Positions 1 through 11,467 of a stretch of 64,000 nt of DNA are shown here, one piece after another. How positions within the stretch are numbered: the first letter of the stretch is position 1; each line of letters starts with the position of its first letter. This DNA comes from Lepas anatifera (lineage: Eukaryota > Arthropoda > Thecostraca > Lepadidae). The stretch is taken from contig JAOTON010000767.1 in assembly GCA_034440635.1 (NCBI GenBank), positions 2,018,501 through 2,082,500 of the forward strand, read 5' to 3'. The position numbers and the translations under genes were made by a program. The notes beneath the pieces are model-generated. The model saw only the letters and a program-made list of their open reading frames with translations. It did not search any database and was not told the DNA's origin.

Positions 1-590
1 CCGACCTTGGCCCCCTGCGACAGCATGGGTCAATGGATATGGCTGAAACTTGGGTCTTAAGTAGAAGACGGTGGCGCCTTTCAATTTGTTCCGTATCACC
101 GCCGGTGAACGAGCTCGTCAGGGGTTCAATCGTAGGTACCCCCAGACAGAGGTAGCTACGAAAGACCCCAAGCAGTGCCGGGTCAACAGCTTTGCATGCC
201 CGTGAACTCTGCAGAGATAGACATATTTGCTATGACCGAATTTACTTTTCATTCCAGCCTTACCCTTGGTTTTATATTTTGAATGAAAATTAAGACTGAA
301 TATGAAATAGCCATTGGAGCCGTGAGTCTGTATTATGACTTCAATCAGGGTTATCACTGCAGCAGCCGTGGAACCCATGCTGCTTTTAAGACCTCATAAA
401 TTCTAAGAAAATGGCAACATTTTTGTTTTTGTTGATTTAATGTAGAAGCATATGGTGATTTCCAGAATTCCACACTATTTTCTTCAAAGAACCCTAGATG
501 GAATTCCAATAACGTGGTTCGCTCCCTTAAAAATTGCGAATTGTGCAACGACAGCTCTACTCCTTTCTCTCTGGAAACCATCTGATATCA
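1..590. other. No recognisable gene
   Basis: Only short, unconserved reading frames are present. Nothing matches a known family, and no clear repeat could be assigned. The stretch abuts the first recognisable part of the LINE reverse transcriptase that follows and may contain decayed upstream parts of that element. Confidence 0.5.
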
Positions 591-2001
591 CCAGCACAAC
601 ATGGTTTCAGACCTCATCACTCTACAGAAACCGCCCTTCTTAGTGTCTCTGACCGAATTCTCAACGGCATGAATCAAGGACACATTTCTTTGATCTGCTT
701 TTTTACCTGAGTAAGGCCTTTGATGTCATCGATCATTCGAAGTTGATGACTAAGTTAGAACTGTACGGAATCAATACGGATTGGTTCCGTTCGTATCTAA
801 GCGGCCATAATCAGAGCGTATCAAGTGTAGATAACAGTAGCAGGCAAAAAGTACTCTCTAAAAAACTTCCCAACACAGTCGGCGTTTTTCAAGGGTCTTC
901 CTTGGGCCCACTCCTCTTCGATGTGTTCGTCAACGTCCTAAACTATTTTGCGATCGATTCTAGCATCACGCAGTATGCAGACGATACTCAAGTTATCGTT
1001 ACCGGCCGAAGGGACCAAGGGAATCTTCTTAGAGCCCGAATGGAGCGTACCCTTACATCCTTGGATGACTGGTTCCGTGCTAATGGCATGAAGGTCAATG
1101 CCATCAAAACACAGCTAATGATAATCGGCAGTCGCCAAAGCCTCAAGGACCTTCCGCCCCTGCAGATTCAATTTCGTGCTCAAGCCATCAGCCCGTTCAC
1201 TCCGTCCGTAACCTGGATATCATATTCGACAATCATCTCTCGTGGGACACACACGCAAACCATGCCATGCAAAAGTGTTTCGGTCTTTTAATAACATTAA
1301 TTCACATAAGCCACCACCTCCCCAAGCGCATCATCTCAAGCATTGTTCACAGCCTGGTTCTCTCACACGTTCGATACTGTATTTCAGTGTACGGCAACTG
1401 TTCGGACAAAAATCATCGAAAAAAATTTTAAAAAATGATAACTTCAGCGCAAAAGTAGTATCCGGTTGCCGAAAGTTTGATCATATATCGGACGTATTGG
1501 GAGGTCCAGGCTGGCTCAGTTCCAGACAAATGGAAAAATATCACACTCTCACCCCTGCCCACAACATCATCGCAACTAAACAACCGATAGGGCTATCCTC
1601 ATCCCTTCAACACAACACTGACATCCATACCCGACAAACACGCCAATCTCAACAGCAACACTTGCCGAGGATACGGACAGAGGCTGGCCGGCGGCAGTTC
1701 ATATACAGGGCCGCCATGTTGTATAATGCTCTGCCGCCGAGTCTCACAGAAGTGCGGATAGCTGCCTTCAAAAAACCACTCGCTCGATGGTTAAAGAGTT
1801 AGTTCCGTCGGATAAGAACTGCAAGGTGTGTGGTATTGCATTGTTTTTTGCGCCGATTACTGAACCAGTGTATTTTATTATTGAATAGTGTCTATCATTC
1901 TTGTCTTTTGTACATGGATGGTGTTATGAAATAATTGACGCCAGGCTAAGAATAACCACGTCTATTGTGGAGTGTTCTGACGATGTAAAATAAATAAAAA
2001 G
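591..2001 (+). mobile_element. Decayed non-LTR retrotransposon (LINE), RT domain and 3' end
   Basis: This is the reverse transcriptase and C-terminal part of a Jockey/CR1-like LINE. Around 591-740 the translation reads QHGFRPHHSTETALLSV and then LSKAFDVIDHSKL, the usual start of the LINE RT palm, but in different frames with a stop between. In 743-1291 follow QGSSLGPLLF and the catalytic box YADDTQ. A frame change near 1290 leads to the C-terminal segment with SSIVHSLVLSHVRYC, SGCRKFDHISDVL and a terminal RRQFIYRAAMLYNALPPSL, with the stop at 1801-1803. A 3' untranslated part ends in an A-rich run (AAATAAATAAAAA) near 2000. The 5' ORF and endonuclease are missing, so it is a 5'-truncated, frameshifted dead copy. 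It ends about 130 bp before the transporter exon and so probably lies in that gene's intron. The family is certain; the exact clade is not. Confidence 0.85.
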
Positions 2002-2132
2002 GCCTGCCAGCCAGAAAGGATGACATGATGAAAGATCACTTCGTCGGCTACTAATCGGTATGATGCTACTTTGCTCTGTTACATCACGACAGGCTCAAGC
2101 ATGTTACACCCACCGTGTTCCATTTGCTGCAG

Positions 2133-2460
2133 GTTCGGCCGACGGCTGGGCACGGCGGCCATGTTTCTGGTGACTGGCGCCTTCATTCTGGCGATCCTGG
2201 CAGTGCCGGAAACGCTCAGCTGGCCCAAGCTAGTGCTGGGCGTGCTCGCCAACATGGTAATCACGGTGGCTTTCAATGTCATCTGGATGTATGTGACTGA
2301 GATTACGCCCACGCCGCTGCGCACGGTGGGGCTCTGTCTGGCCACCAGCGTCGGTCGCATCGGGTCAGTGATCGCTCCTTACGTGGTGGACCTGCTGGCA
2401 CCGGTGCACTGGTCCCTGCCCAGCTGCGTGTTCGGCGCTAGCGCTCTCTCCGGGGCCGCG
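2133..2460 (+). CDS. SLC22-type organic ion transporter, penultimate coding exon
   Basis: This exon encodes about 109 residues of a plasma-membrane major facilitator protein of the SLC22 family (organic cation/anion/carnitine transporters). It starts after TTGCTGCAG (AG at 2131-2132) and ends before GTGAGT at 2461, entering at phase 2 and leaving at phase 0. It reads FGRRLG, the MFS loop motif between TM8 and TM9. Next come a hydrophobic segment (TAAMFLVTGAFILAILAV), then VIWMYVTEITPTPLRTVG, which matches the family's conserved Y-x-x-E-x-x-P-T-x-x-R-x-x-G signature in TM10-11, and then SVGRIGSVIAPYVVDL. The phase-0 end joins exactly to the exon at 4672, giving SGAA-MVLLLPETLGR, the normal TM12 to C-tail passage. 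Earlier exons must lie to the left, outside the window. Substrate class cannot be told from this part. Confidence 0.88.
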
Positions 2461-4671
2461 GTGAGTCCAAACATAGCCTCATCTTATGGCAAATATACTT
2501 AGACGCAGTTAGCCTGGCATGAGCTAAGGTCAATCCAGTTGCCACTGTGTCACCATAAAAATTTAAAGGCGCAAATGTGTCCCCAACTGTAAGAAAAATC
2601 CGTTGTGTAGTATACCTACTTATTTGATTACTGAGAAATCAAATCCAAACGAAGCAAGTATTTCAGCGCCTGACTCGTTAATTTTAAGCACGTGCTGACT
2701 CGCCTACGAAATTTTAAGCACGTTCATTGACGGGTGTCTGAGGCACCACCACCTTGAGGACGGGCGTTTAAATCTTCTTCCCTTTCCCCAAAATTTGGAA
2801 ACTACATTAGGTAGCGAAGAGCGGAAAATGTCCTTCAATAACCGGTCGTGATATTTGCAAAAAAAATGGTTCCTAAAAATTCTCCAGGTCAATTTTGAGA
2901 TCACCACCACCCACTGGTCACAGAATATCCTCATAGCATACAATGAGCGATTAATTGAAAATATGAAGACACAAAGAGAGTATTAGTTTTGCTCTGTGTC
3001 AAGCCAGATAATGGTACGATCGGAGAGTGTAAGTAGCTTGGCCATACTTTGGTTGGCCATAGAGTGTAGGCCCTCTCATGGCACAGCAAATTAGAATCCA
3101 ATCTGGTTCATATCCCACCTTCTCCTTCAGATGCTCACCAATCCGTCCGAACGACATGATTATCAAACCACATATGATCGCAAAAATCCAAATAATCATC
3201 CATCACCTTCATTGACCCTCTAAAATCGCTGGGTTCCTTTAAAAGCTTGTGCTCCGGTGGATGGAGATTCCTCTGCCAATTACTTTAAACAAACGTAATC
3301 GCCTCACGTAGCATTCAATTTGTCTATTTCAACTGAACTGGAAAAACCACGGGGAAGCTTGTTCAAATCTTTAACGAGAGTTATAGGCGCGGGACATCAG
3401 CATCCTTCGTCCTGCCACTTTTTGGCCGGTGGCGAATATATTGCGTATCCATGTCCGAGACCAACCGAGTAGTCTGGCCAATCCAATCCAATCTTCCAAT
3501 GAATTAGATTGAGATGGGTACCTATTAAGAAATAAAACCCATTGCGCAATCAAATTGGCCACCACATCACATTTCATGCCGTTCCTACTTACATGATTTT
3601 GCAAGTAGCTATAACTGTAACATACAGCCACAAACGCTTGCACGAAAATATGCTCGGAAGTGCAGTTGTAGTGAAGAGCTAGAAAAAGAGACTACGTGTG
3701 AAATTTAGAGATTTGGACTTCCATCAAAATGCCAGTGACGCAGCTGGGGGTCCCAGAGCTCGTTTTTCGAGGGAGGATGAGGTAACTGGGCTGAAATTCC
3801 GGCAAGCAGGACGGTACTTGGAGCACACAGACTTCCTGTGGTGGAAAACAATCGACCACTGCTGGCCGGGACACACTGTTTGAGATAGTATAAACAAATT
3901 AGCAAACCACCTGTCTTATTTTTGTTCTTGACTACAGTACCTACTTACAATTTAATGCGAAGAATCCAAAGATATATTCCGCAAAATCTCTGAGTGATGC
4001 TCTCTTTGCAATTATCATTTGATGTAGAGAAAAGTTTTGACCCCAGTAGTTACCAAAATATCGAACTAAAAGGTATCATATTAGGTTTTTTGCATCACCA
4101 ATGTATCAAAAATCCAATAGTTTGAAGAATTATTTTTAGACGTCGATTTGTTAACTTTACCAACGTTTTGTTTTGCGAACAAACAAACAAAACGTTTAAC
4201 GTTTTGGTAAGGTTGTTAACTACAGCCGTTACCCGGCTCTAAACGGGTGTCGGCAGCGTCCTTTAGCCAAAAGCGCACCGAAATTTTAGCCAAAATTGCA
4301 CGCAAAATATATAAGGAGGTGGAATACATTTTTCTGTAGTTTCGGCCTTGCGCCCCTCCCCCCTCCGGGGGGGCGCCCAGGACATACACTGGGAGCTGTT
4401 AGCGCCCTGCCCACCCGCTATACGTCGGGTATAACGTTTACAAAGGCACCAGTGCAAACAAAATATTCCAGTGCTAAAACCCCCCATAGTATCAAAACTC
4501 ACACATCCATCAGCAGAGCAGTATGAGCGGCTCGGCACAATAAAAATTTTCCTAACAGAGATAAATTTTCAACCCAAAACTAGGACGTTTCCCCCAAAAG
4601 AAAAGTGTTTTTGTGGGTAGTCTTACCAGAGCGGATTATTATTTTTAGCGCAAAGCACTGGTCGCCAACAG
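2461..4671 (+). other. Last intron of the SLC22-type gene
   Basis: The GT-AG intron of 2211 bp runs from GTGAGT (2461) to the AG at 4670-4671. It contains a decayed FIII-type TTAA element near 2712-2900. No further coding exon is visible inside it. Short frames at 3371-3643, 3698-3905 and 4263-4538 show no family resemblance. Confidence 0.75.
2712..2900 (+). repeat. Decayed end of an FIII TTAA element
   Basis: TTTTAAGCACGTTCATTGAC followed by GGGTGTCTGAGGCACCACC parallels the FIII start at 13341 (TTAACACGCGCATTGACGGG, GGTCTGAGCCACC). Further in, ACATTAGGTAGCGAAGAGCGG parallels ACGGTAGGTAGCGAAAAACGG near 13424. Substitutions and small deletions are frequent, so this is an old copy. The other end was not found. 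Confidence 0.55.
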
Positions 4672-4851
4672 ATGGTGCTGCTGTTACCTGAGACGCTGGG
4701 CAGGCGGCTGCCGGAGACGGTGCGAGACGTGGAGACGCGCAGCTGGGAAACGCCGCTCTCCAGTCATGGAGAGGGAGTGACAAACGCCGTATTCCAGTCG
4801 TCGACGATGAAGATGGACTCGCTGGACGGGGAGAGCGTCACACGATACTGA
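4672..4851 (+). CDS. SLC22-type organic ion transporter, terminal exon
   Basis: This is the last exon of the same transporter gene: 59 codons plus TGA at 4849-4851. The acceptor is GTCGCCAACAG at 4661-4671. It reads MVLLLPETLGRRLPETVRDV, equivalent to the LLLPETxGxxLPETIEDxE motif that closes TM12 and opens the cytoplasmic tail in SLC22 proteins. A hydrophilic Ser/Thr-rich tail follows, ending in ESVTRY. Phase 0 agrees with the upstream exon. The methionine at the start is internal, not an initiator. A possible poly(A) signal AATAAA lies about 900 bp downstream (5750-5755) but nothing confirms it. Confidence 0.85.
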   Translation: MVLLLPETLGRRLPETVRDVETRSWETPLSSHGEGVTNAVFQSSTMKMDSLDGESVTRY

Positions 4852-5318
4852 CTGCTGCTGCAGCCCTCAAGATATCTTCCACGGCATACCATGCAGAGCA
4901 GTTGTTGCCACTTACCTGGCGAAAATGGCGGGTCTGCAGACCACCTTTTGGACTAGCCTCCGGACGGCATGGATTTTTCAATAAGTGGCATGGGGTGATA
5001 CAGAATGGGGCGAAGTTCTTTTGGCTTCATTAGCAGGGCATGGGACGAGAGAATGTTGGTGAAAATATCGCTGGGAAAACAGAATGATTTGTGAAGCAAA
5101 TGGTGCTTAAAAGTTATTCTAACTTAACTCTGTCAGACACTAGAGCCCAGAACTCTTCTCTAACATGCCACCCTTCTTTGACCCGTCATGACCTCAATGT
5201 TGGCCTTGGCCAAAAAGTGACGGATGTAGTTTCGTCATTAATTTTATGAGCTATCCATCAGCGTCCACGTTTTCGCTATCCCGCATAAGAGCCGAGTTCG
5301 AGGGGCACGTTTGAATAC

Positions 5319-5371
5319 CCCACCCCCACCAGAGCGAAGGTGGCTCGGAGGCCCACCGGGGCGGGTGTTAA
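5319..5371 (-). repeat. Solo end related to the FII TTAA element
   Basis: Read on the minus strand from 5371, the sequence starts TTAACACCCGCCCCGGTGGG and then repeats a GAGCCACCTTCGC box followed by a second CCCC/GGGG core. This matches the two-core end of FII (14299 onward) in order and spacing. No opposite end was found within 2 kb, so only a decayed terminus seems to remain. Confidence 0.5.
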
Positions 5372-8300
5372 AAACCAAGACCTTTGGTGAACTTATTATT
5401 ACCCTGACCTCAGAATGGATAAAGTGTGCAGCTTTTCTGTTTTAAGAGCTGGGTCATTCCACGACGAAAATGAGCCGAATAATCTCAAAATAACACCCTA
5501 CAACTCAGATTTTTCTAACATTTTGTCAAAGGGATAATTTTCCGCAATGATTTATGCTATGACATTTCAGTGTCATTCTCCCAACAGCTTTTCAGTTATT
5601 GTCTGGGGAAATTGTTCGATATGGTGCAAAACTCTATTGGTTGAAATAGCTAGATATCCACAATCAATCATAAATTTAAATAACACATATGTCACCGGAA
5701 TCTTTAAGGCCATAAATTGTAATCAAGCGGAGTAAAAAATCTAACTTAAAATAAAAGGCATAAGTTTGCTTGATACCTTGGGTCAGGTCATGTCATTGCA
5801 CATCGATGGCAAACAAAATTGTTGCTTTTTCCTCAAAAAATGATTTTGGATATTAGGTCTCTATGCTAAAATATTGGAAACAGGTTTTTTCTTGCATTGG
5901 CTTAATTTTATTTTGGAATTACCACTGCAAACGCATTAAAGCCAAGCGTTGCGTACCTACTCTCAATAATCACGGCTTTTGAAATGTATAAAATGCATGA
6001 TCTTCTTACATGTAGGCGAAGCAGTCTTGAAACAACACACATGCGTAATGGTACGTGGATTTTATCTAATATATAAATATAGATAATTTAGTATAGTATA
6101 AGTAGCATAAGAATGATATGATGAATGGTATAGTATAGGATATAAATATGTTTACTCTATTTCAATTTCAAAATAATCCTGTACTATTCCATCCCAGCAG
6201 GCCTGCAAAATCCAGACCTGCCCCTTATGAGCAGCTTCACTGTTTTGCTCAATACCCGAGCATAGCGATGATCAAGAAAGGCCATAAAATCACACCCGCT
6301 TCCTAGCATCTTTCTTCACTCGAGGCGAGGAATAGGTGCCACCACAGCCATGGGTGGAGATCGCACGGGCGGGATTGGTTGAAGTGTCGGGACCCGCTGG
6401 ATTTTGGGTCTCTGGTAGGGTTTGTATAGGGCTTGTTTTGCCGGGCCAGCGTTAACGCATCCAAGTACCCATCTCCAGCATTGACTATAGCGTGCAAACG
6501 CCGTACAGGCGCGAGACGGCTGGCGTTGGTACGATTATTGTCTGGAAAATAGTGTTGCATACTTCATGATGGTGCTCAAAACTTGGAATTATCATCGACA
6601 TTAGACTGGTATAGCAGAACTTTGAAATAGAAGCCGAAGTGGTAAATATCAGTTCGCCCGCTGACCATCCACCGCCGGGCCTGCTGGCGATGGAGCCGCC
6701 ACTAACGGGAGAGATTTGAGACGCGGGGTCTCAACGGGGCGGCGAAGGCAAGAGAATAGAGAGTCATGACCCGGTGTTCATTTAATTGGATACATGAGCA
6801 TTTTCAGTACCAAGGCCCTCGGTACGCACTATGACGTTGTACATGAGCCAGACAAAGCATGGCTCAACCCATACGAAAAATGGCAACGCAGAACGGACCG
6901 TTGTAGAAAAATGAATTATTTTTAATTTTACTAGAATGAACACCTATGTAAGCTCTTACAAATATATTCTCTCCTTTCTAAATGCTTATAGTCAAATACC
7001 TTTTATCCAATGAAAATAAAGGTATTATACTTTTATGTCTAAACTTTGGAAACTATGTCATTATACAATTCCTTTGCTTACTTCGGATACGGAATTACCC
7101 CCAAAGTTCCTCTTCTGGAAAAGAAATAAAACTGAGCAGCAAAATGGTACTAGGCACCCGGATGCTGAGACAATTGGTCCACTTCCACGGTCGGTGCGGA
7201 AATAGTACGCACTGATGCTGCTAATGTATCTGGGTAACTAAGGCGTGTGCGCGTTACTGGTTCTAAAATAACCTGAATCATGAATGGCATCATCTGCAGG
7301 ATGATGGTGCACAAACATTGTGCTGATCCGTTATGATGTCATAAAATTAAGGTGCAACTCACCGTTCAACCAGCATCTTTGACTATAGCGCAGGCAGTCA
7401 ACAATGTGCAAGCACGTAAGGACACCCTTCTGTACCTCAATTGACGTAGTCATCGGTTACTTTTATAATAATTGCACCGCCAGAAGTTCAAAGTTTTCAT
7501 TCGGCTGCACTGCAAATCACGATCCACCCGTTCGCGGCATGTTGGAAACAAATAAACAAGACATTTTGCCAAAGCTTCTGTTTCGTTCCGGATTCATTGA
7601 AGCACGACTCTGACCATTCCAGATGTAACCTCTGCCGTTCCAGGGCCCTAAAACTCCAATCTGCACCATTCCATACGTTTTTGCGCCATTTAGTCTCGGC
7701 TTTGCAGTTCCGTATTCGAGACTGTCCAGTTTATGCATTTTATTTTTCCGGTGGATGTGTAGGTCAGTGTGAAAATCGACTCAACTTTGTTAATATCTGC
7801 TTTCACGAAGCAGATCTGGCATTGGTTCATAGTACAATTTTATTCAACATTCCACGGCAAAAAAGTTTGTGATAGCGTGGGTGGGACGGTGAAGCGAGCG
7901 GGGTGCAAAAAGTGAGACGCCACACCTATAGGTGGGGCATTCCAGGACAGATCGACCAAGGCTTGACACCACCATGTCTAGAAAAAATCTGAAACTTTGT
8001 CTCCGGGGTAGTTTTGGGCCAGAAACACGCCTGTGAGAATCTTAGCCCCCTCCGGCCAACGGTGACCGAGTTATAGCCCGAGGCATTTTCGGGAGGTCAC
8101 GTTGTAGACTCATCTTTGATGCTTCATAACTCAAAAAACGCATCACCTGATTAACAAGTTTTGTATATCATTGAACTCGTCTTGAATGATAGTTTATTTA
8201 AAAAAAGAAAATTTCAAAATTTGAAAATTTTTGACTTTTAATTTGTTTGACCTTTTCTTTTTTACCTAGCTTGACCTTTTCGCAGTTGAAATTGCCCTTT

Positions 8301-9149
8301 TAGACAACTCAAAAATTTTGATTAATAAAATATCTTTCGATAGCAAAAATAAAAAAATGCGTTCTTGCTATAAGTTCCAAATATTTAGCACCTAAGGTAG
8401 GTATGCAGACGGTTTTTGACCACCGCGGTCATATCATATGACACCTGTGTCATATGATATAGGTCATATATGACCAGATATCATGGGTAGAGACAATATA
8501 TGTGTGGACACATTTCCGATCGGAAGTTTAGTTTCAAACATTCAGCTCATTCTTATGGACAAAAATAAAATCGTCTCTGCCGAGGAAGCCCTTCATAATT
8601 TTTTATGGAGCACTAACGAAGAAAGGAACTTAATAGTTCCACGGGCTTACTATCATAGATGAGTGTCATGCTATGACATTTTTTCTAGCATGCAGTTCTT
8701 TATTGGTGAATAATGGATATGAATGAAGAAATTTCAACATTTCAGAGATCTTTTTTTACATTACGATGAAGGAGCTGACTAATAGGAATCTCATGTAGTT
8801 AAACAGATAACTGTAAAAGTTTATTGCTTATTGCGTTCGGATCATCTTCGGACATAGTGCCGATTTACCGATGAAGCCAATCTGATAAAAATACATACAA
8901 TGCATGCTCAATGCTGCGGGAAAATTCTTAAAAGCTGATGGAACAAGTGAGTCTAAAATGATTCCAGAAGGTAAAATAGCCTAAAACATACATAAAATAT
9001 AGGAATATACAAGGTATAAACCTAAAACTCGCATAGGAGTCTCAAAACATGCTTAAGAGATACATTTAAAAACTACTCACGTAAAAACTAACCCCTCACA
9101 CCCAGCAAAAAGCGAAACACATGTTTTTCGTACTCTACTTTGCCAAGTG
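5372..9149. other. AT-rich intergenic DNA without recognisable genes
   Basis: About 3.8 kb with only short, unconserved frames. A block near 7860-8480 contains a weak repeated-looking text (inverted GACC/GGTC words and two palindromes, listed separately). I see no splice-bounded exon, RNA gene or clear transposon end here. Confidence 0.45.
8431..8475. repeat. Two adjacent perfect palindromes
   Basis: 8431-8460 is a perfect inverted repeat with 14-bp arms, ATATCATATGACAC and GTGTCATATGATAT, separated by CT. Two bases later 8462-8475 is a second perfect palindrome, GGTCATATATGACC. Both contain the word TCATAT. They may form a cruciform or mark the hairpin of an unrecognised small element. The second one is also an inverted pair of GGTCA half-sites with a 4-bp spacer. 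Confidence 0.85.
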
Positions 9150-9644
9150 CTAAATATATGTCTGGCGACATGTATCCAGGAACCTATTGCACAGTTTGGG
9201 AATCCTGGTAAACATACCACTTTTGACCGTGTTGGCTCTCGCGTAAGGCAAATGAAATAAAAGTTTACCGCGCAGCATTCGGAGAGGAACATCAAGTGGA
9301 AACTTGTTCATAAGAAATGGTGAATCAGCTACATTTTTGTGGATACCTCTGATAAACATGAGATCATACTGTTTACGTCTAGCCTCAAGAGATGCGACAC
9401 TAAAATGCAAAATGAGACTATCATACTCAAAGGCTATGTTTTGAAAATTGCAGCGTCCACAGAGCCAAACTAAAAATGTATGTTGAATTATTTCTAGCAT
9501 TTGCAGGTGACTGTCGGCTGCCTCTCCCCAAATCACGCACCAATACTCCAGCACAGACCGTACATTCGTGTAATATGTAGACAGCATAGATGTACTATTG
9601 CACTGATAAATTGGCCGTGCAAATCTGAGAGATGGTGGTGTCAT
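9150..9644 (-). pseudogene. C-terminal fragment of a Jockey-like LINE ORF2
   Basis: An uninterrupted 164-codon frame shows the conserved region downstream of the RT: YYTNVRSVLEYWCVIW, then SHLQMLEIIQHTFL, and near the end YARANTVKSGMFTRIPKLCN. These are the usual post-RT helices of arthropod LINEs. The catalytic RT core is absent, so it is a 5'-truncated copy. The fragment at 43785-44215 has the same order of motifs (NVRSVLEYGSVVW, SHAERVERVQHKFL, GRVNTVASGFLCRIPKSANR) and belongs to the same or a sister family. Confidence 0.8.
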
Positions 9645-10055
9645 GCCTTGGTAGATATGTCGTGGAATGCCCCTCTGGGATCTAGTGCCGTTGCAATGAT
9701 GCGTTGAAACCAGAGAGGCGCTGCGGCGTGCAGAGGCATGCGCAAGGGCCAGAAAAGTGTTCAGTGTGTCACCATTGAAAATATCAAACCAGAAATGTGT
9801 TACCAGTTTAGGCTGGGAAATGTGGCACGTTTTGTGTTAGTAGGATACCAATGGATGCTCTTTGACGATCCTAGTTGTTGAAAAACATTGCAAGTCAAAT
9901 CACAGGTGCCAACTTCGGCGATTTGTTCCGTTATTAATCTGGAAGAAAACATGTTTGCTTATTTTTGTCACCTTGTCCACCTCGGTCTGTCACCATTTTG
10001 AATATCAGAATGGTGGCTTTTTCGACCCCTGGGCATGCGATGGTGCACGCTGCCG

Positions 10056-10372
10056 TGCACCGGACTCCTGGCGTGCACCGGACTCCTGGCGTGCACCGGT
10101 GTCCTGGCGTGCACCGGTGTCTGGCGTGCACCGGACTCCTGGCGTGCACCGGACTCCTGGCGTGCACCGGACTCTTGGCGTGCACCGGACTCCTGGCGCA
10201 CCGACTCCTGGCGTGCACCGGACTCCTGGCGTGCACCGGTGTCCTGGCGTGCACCGGTGTCCTGGCGTGCACCGGACTCCTGGCGTGCACCGGACTCCTG
10301 GCGTGAACCGGACTCCTGGCGTGCACCGGTGTCCTCGCGTGCACGGGACTCCTGGCGTGCACCGGTGTCCCG
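10056..10372. repeat. 18-bp minisatellite, about 18 units
   Basis: The unit is TGCACCGGACTCCTGGCG, with a second type TGCACCGGTGTCCTGGCG. The two types alternate in short runs, and a few units are 15 or 17 bp. Because 18 is a multiple of three, all frames stay open over long stretches on both strands (for instance repeated RAPDSW on plus and HARSPV on minus). The long ORFs here are therefore by-products of the repeat and not genes. Confidence 0.95.
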
Positions 10373-10632
10373 CCTGTTTGTATTGAACCTGTTGCTGATA
10401 ATCATGTTTTGCCCTCTATGCAGAACCAGTAACTCATCAGATCTGCGCTCATTGTTTCCTCTACCACTAGCTATTTAAAAACAAATATGATTCATTTTCC
10501 ATATGGACAAAACCGAGGATTGTTTTTATGAAAAGTGGCGTTAGGGGTTGGTTATATGATATGTCGGGTAAACATTTGTATACAGTTTTGGTTCTGTTAT
10601 GGGTGCAAAATAACCGCAGAAGTCAGCGCGCC

Positions 10633-11467
10633 CTAACACGCGCACTGGAGGGGCCTCGGAGGCCCCCAGATTTCCAGGTGGCCGGAGAACCGCTTGTAGC
10701 CGAAAAAGGACACGTGACCACATTTAACAGAATTTAATAGCGCGTCGATTGGTGAAGACTTTTGAAAATCGGCCGAAAATTTTGACTTATAGGCTTTCAA
10801 AGTCAGACCTGCATTTTGAGATCGCCGTAAACGGGGTCGGACCAGTTAGCTTGCATTGAAGACCGAGTGGTGACGTCATAACGTCATATAAGCGGGACTA
10901 TATGTCAGGTCACTTCACCTTAAAGTCAGGTCAGGTAAAGGTCACAGGTCAAGGTCATATCTGACTTTCAGGTCACTGACCACTGTGCGTCCGGCCAAAT
11001 GACGTTACCCGGTCTGACATATATTATGCTATGACTCATCGTGGGTACCCCATACAATTTCGGTCGGTCGGTCGGTCATTGGGAAGGTCATCCTCATTTC
11101 CCAAACAGTCGTCGTGTTAGTCGTGTAAATAATGTAGTTACCATATGGCGACTTAAAAGTCAATGAGCTTAATGACCTTGACCCAAAAGTTGTGGGAAGC
11201 CTCTTTGAGACCTTTCTCTTGAACCTTGTCCGCTTTTAGATTATTCCCGCCATTTTCCCGCATAATCATAGCATTTACCAATCGATCCCCGCATGGCCAA
11301 TATTTGACCTTTACGACCTCTTTGACCTTGAAGATATTGACCTGGTCAATGAAATCGGTCATCATATAGATCACCTTACCCCACCCACCTACCAGTGGGT
11401 TTTTTAACCCTTTAGTTTCTAGATCTTGCCTCGCCCCTCCGTCTTGCCAACCTCGTGCGGGTGTTAA
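10633..11467 (+). mobile_element. FI TTAA element, copy A (non-autonomous)
   Basis: This 835-bp element starts CTAACACGCGCACTGGAGGG (TTAA decayed to CTAA) and ends in GTGCGGGTGTTAA. It aligns along its whole length with copy B at 45837-46748. It carries the GGGGCCTCGGAGGCCCC hairpin just inside the left end. It has no transposase ORF. Compared with copy B it has lost many single bases and short runs, for example AAGGTCA repeatedly shortened to AGGTCA, and the right end is degraded. TTAA boundaries suggest a piggyBac-like mechanism, but that is inference. Confidence 0.8.

Noticed and set aside
10056..10372. CRISPR-like array
   Set aside because: Units are contiguous 18-mers without spacers in eukaryotic-type sequence.
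9862..10478. Six overlapping ORFs of 113-174 codons on both strands
   Set aside because: All are produced by the 18-bp minisatellite, whose period is a multiple of three; the proteins are six-residue repeats with no family resemblance.
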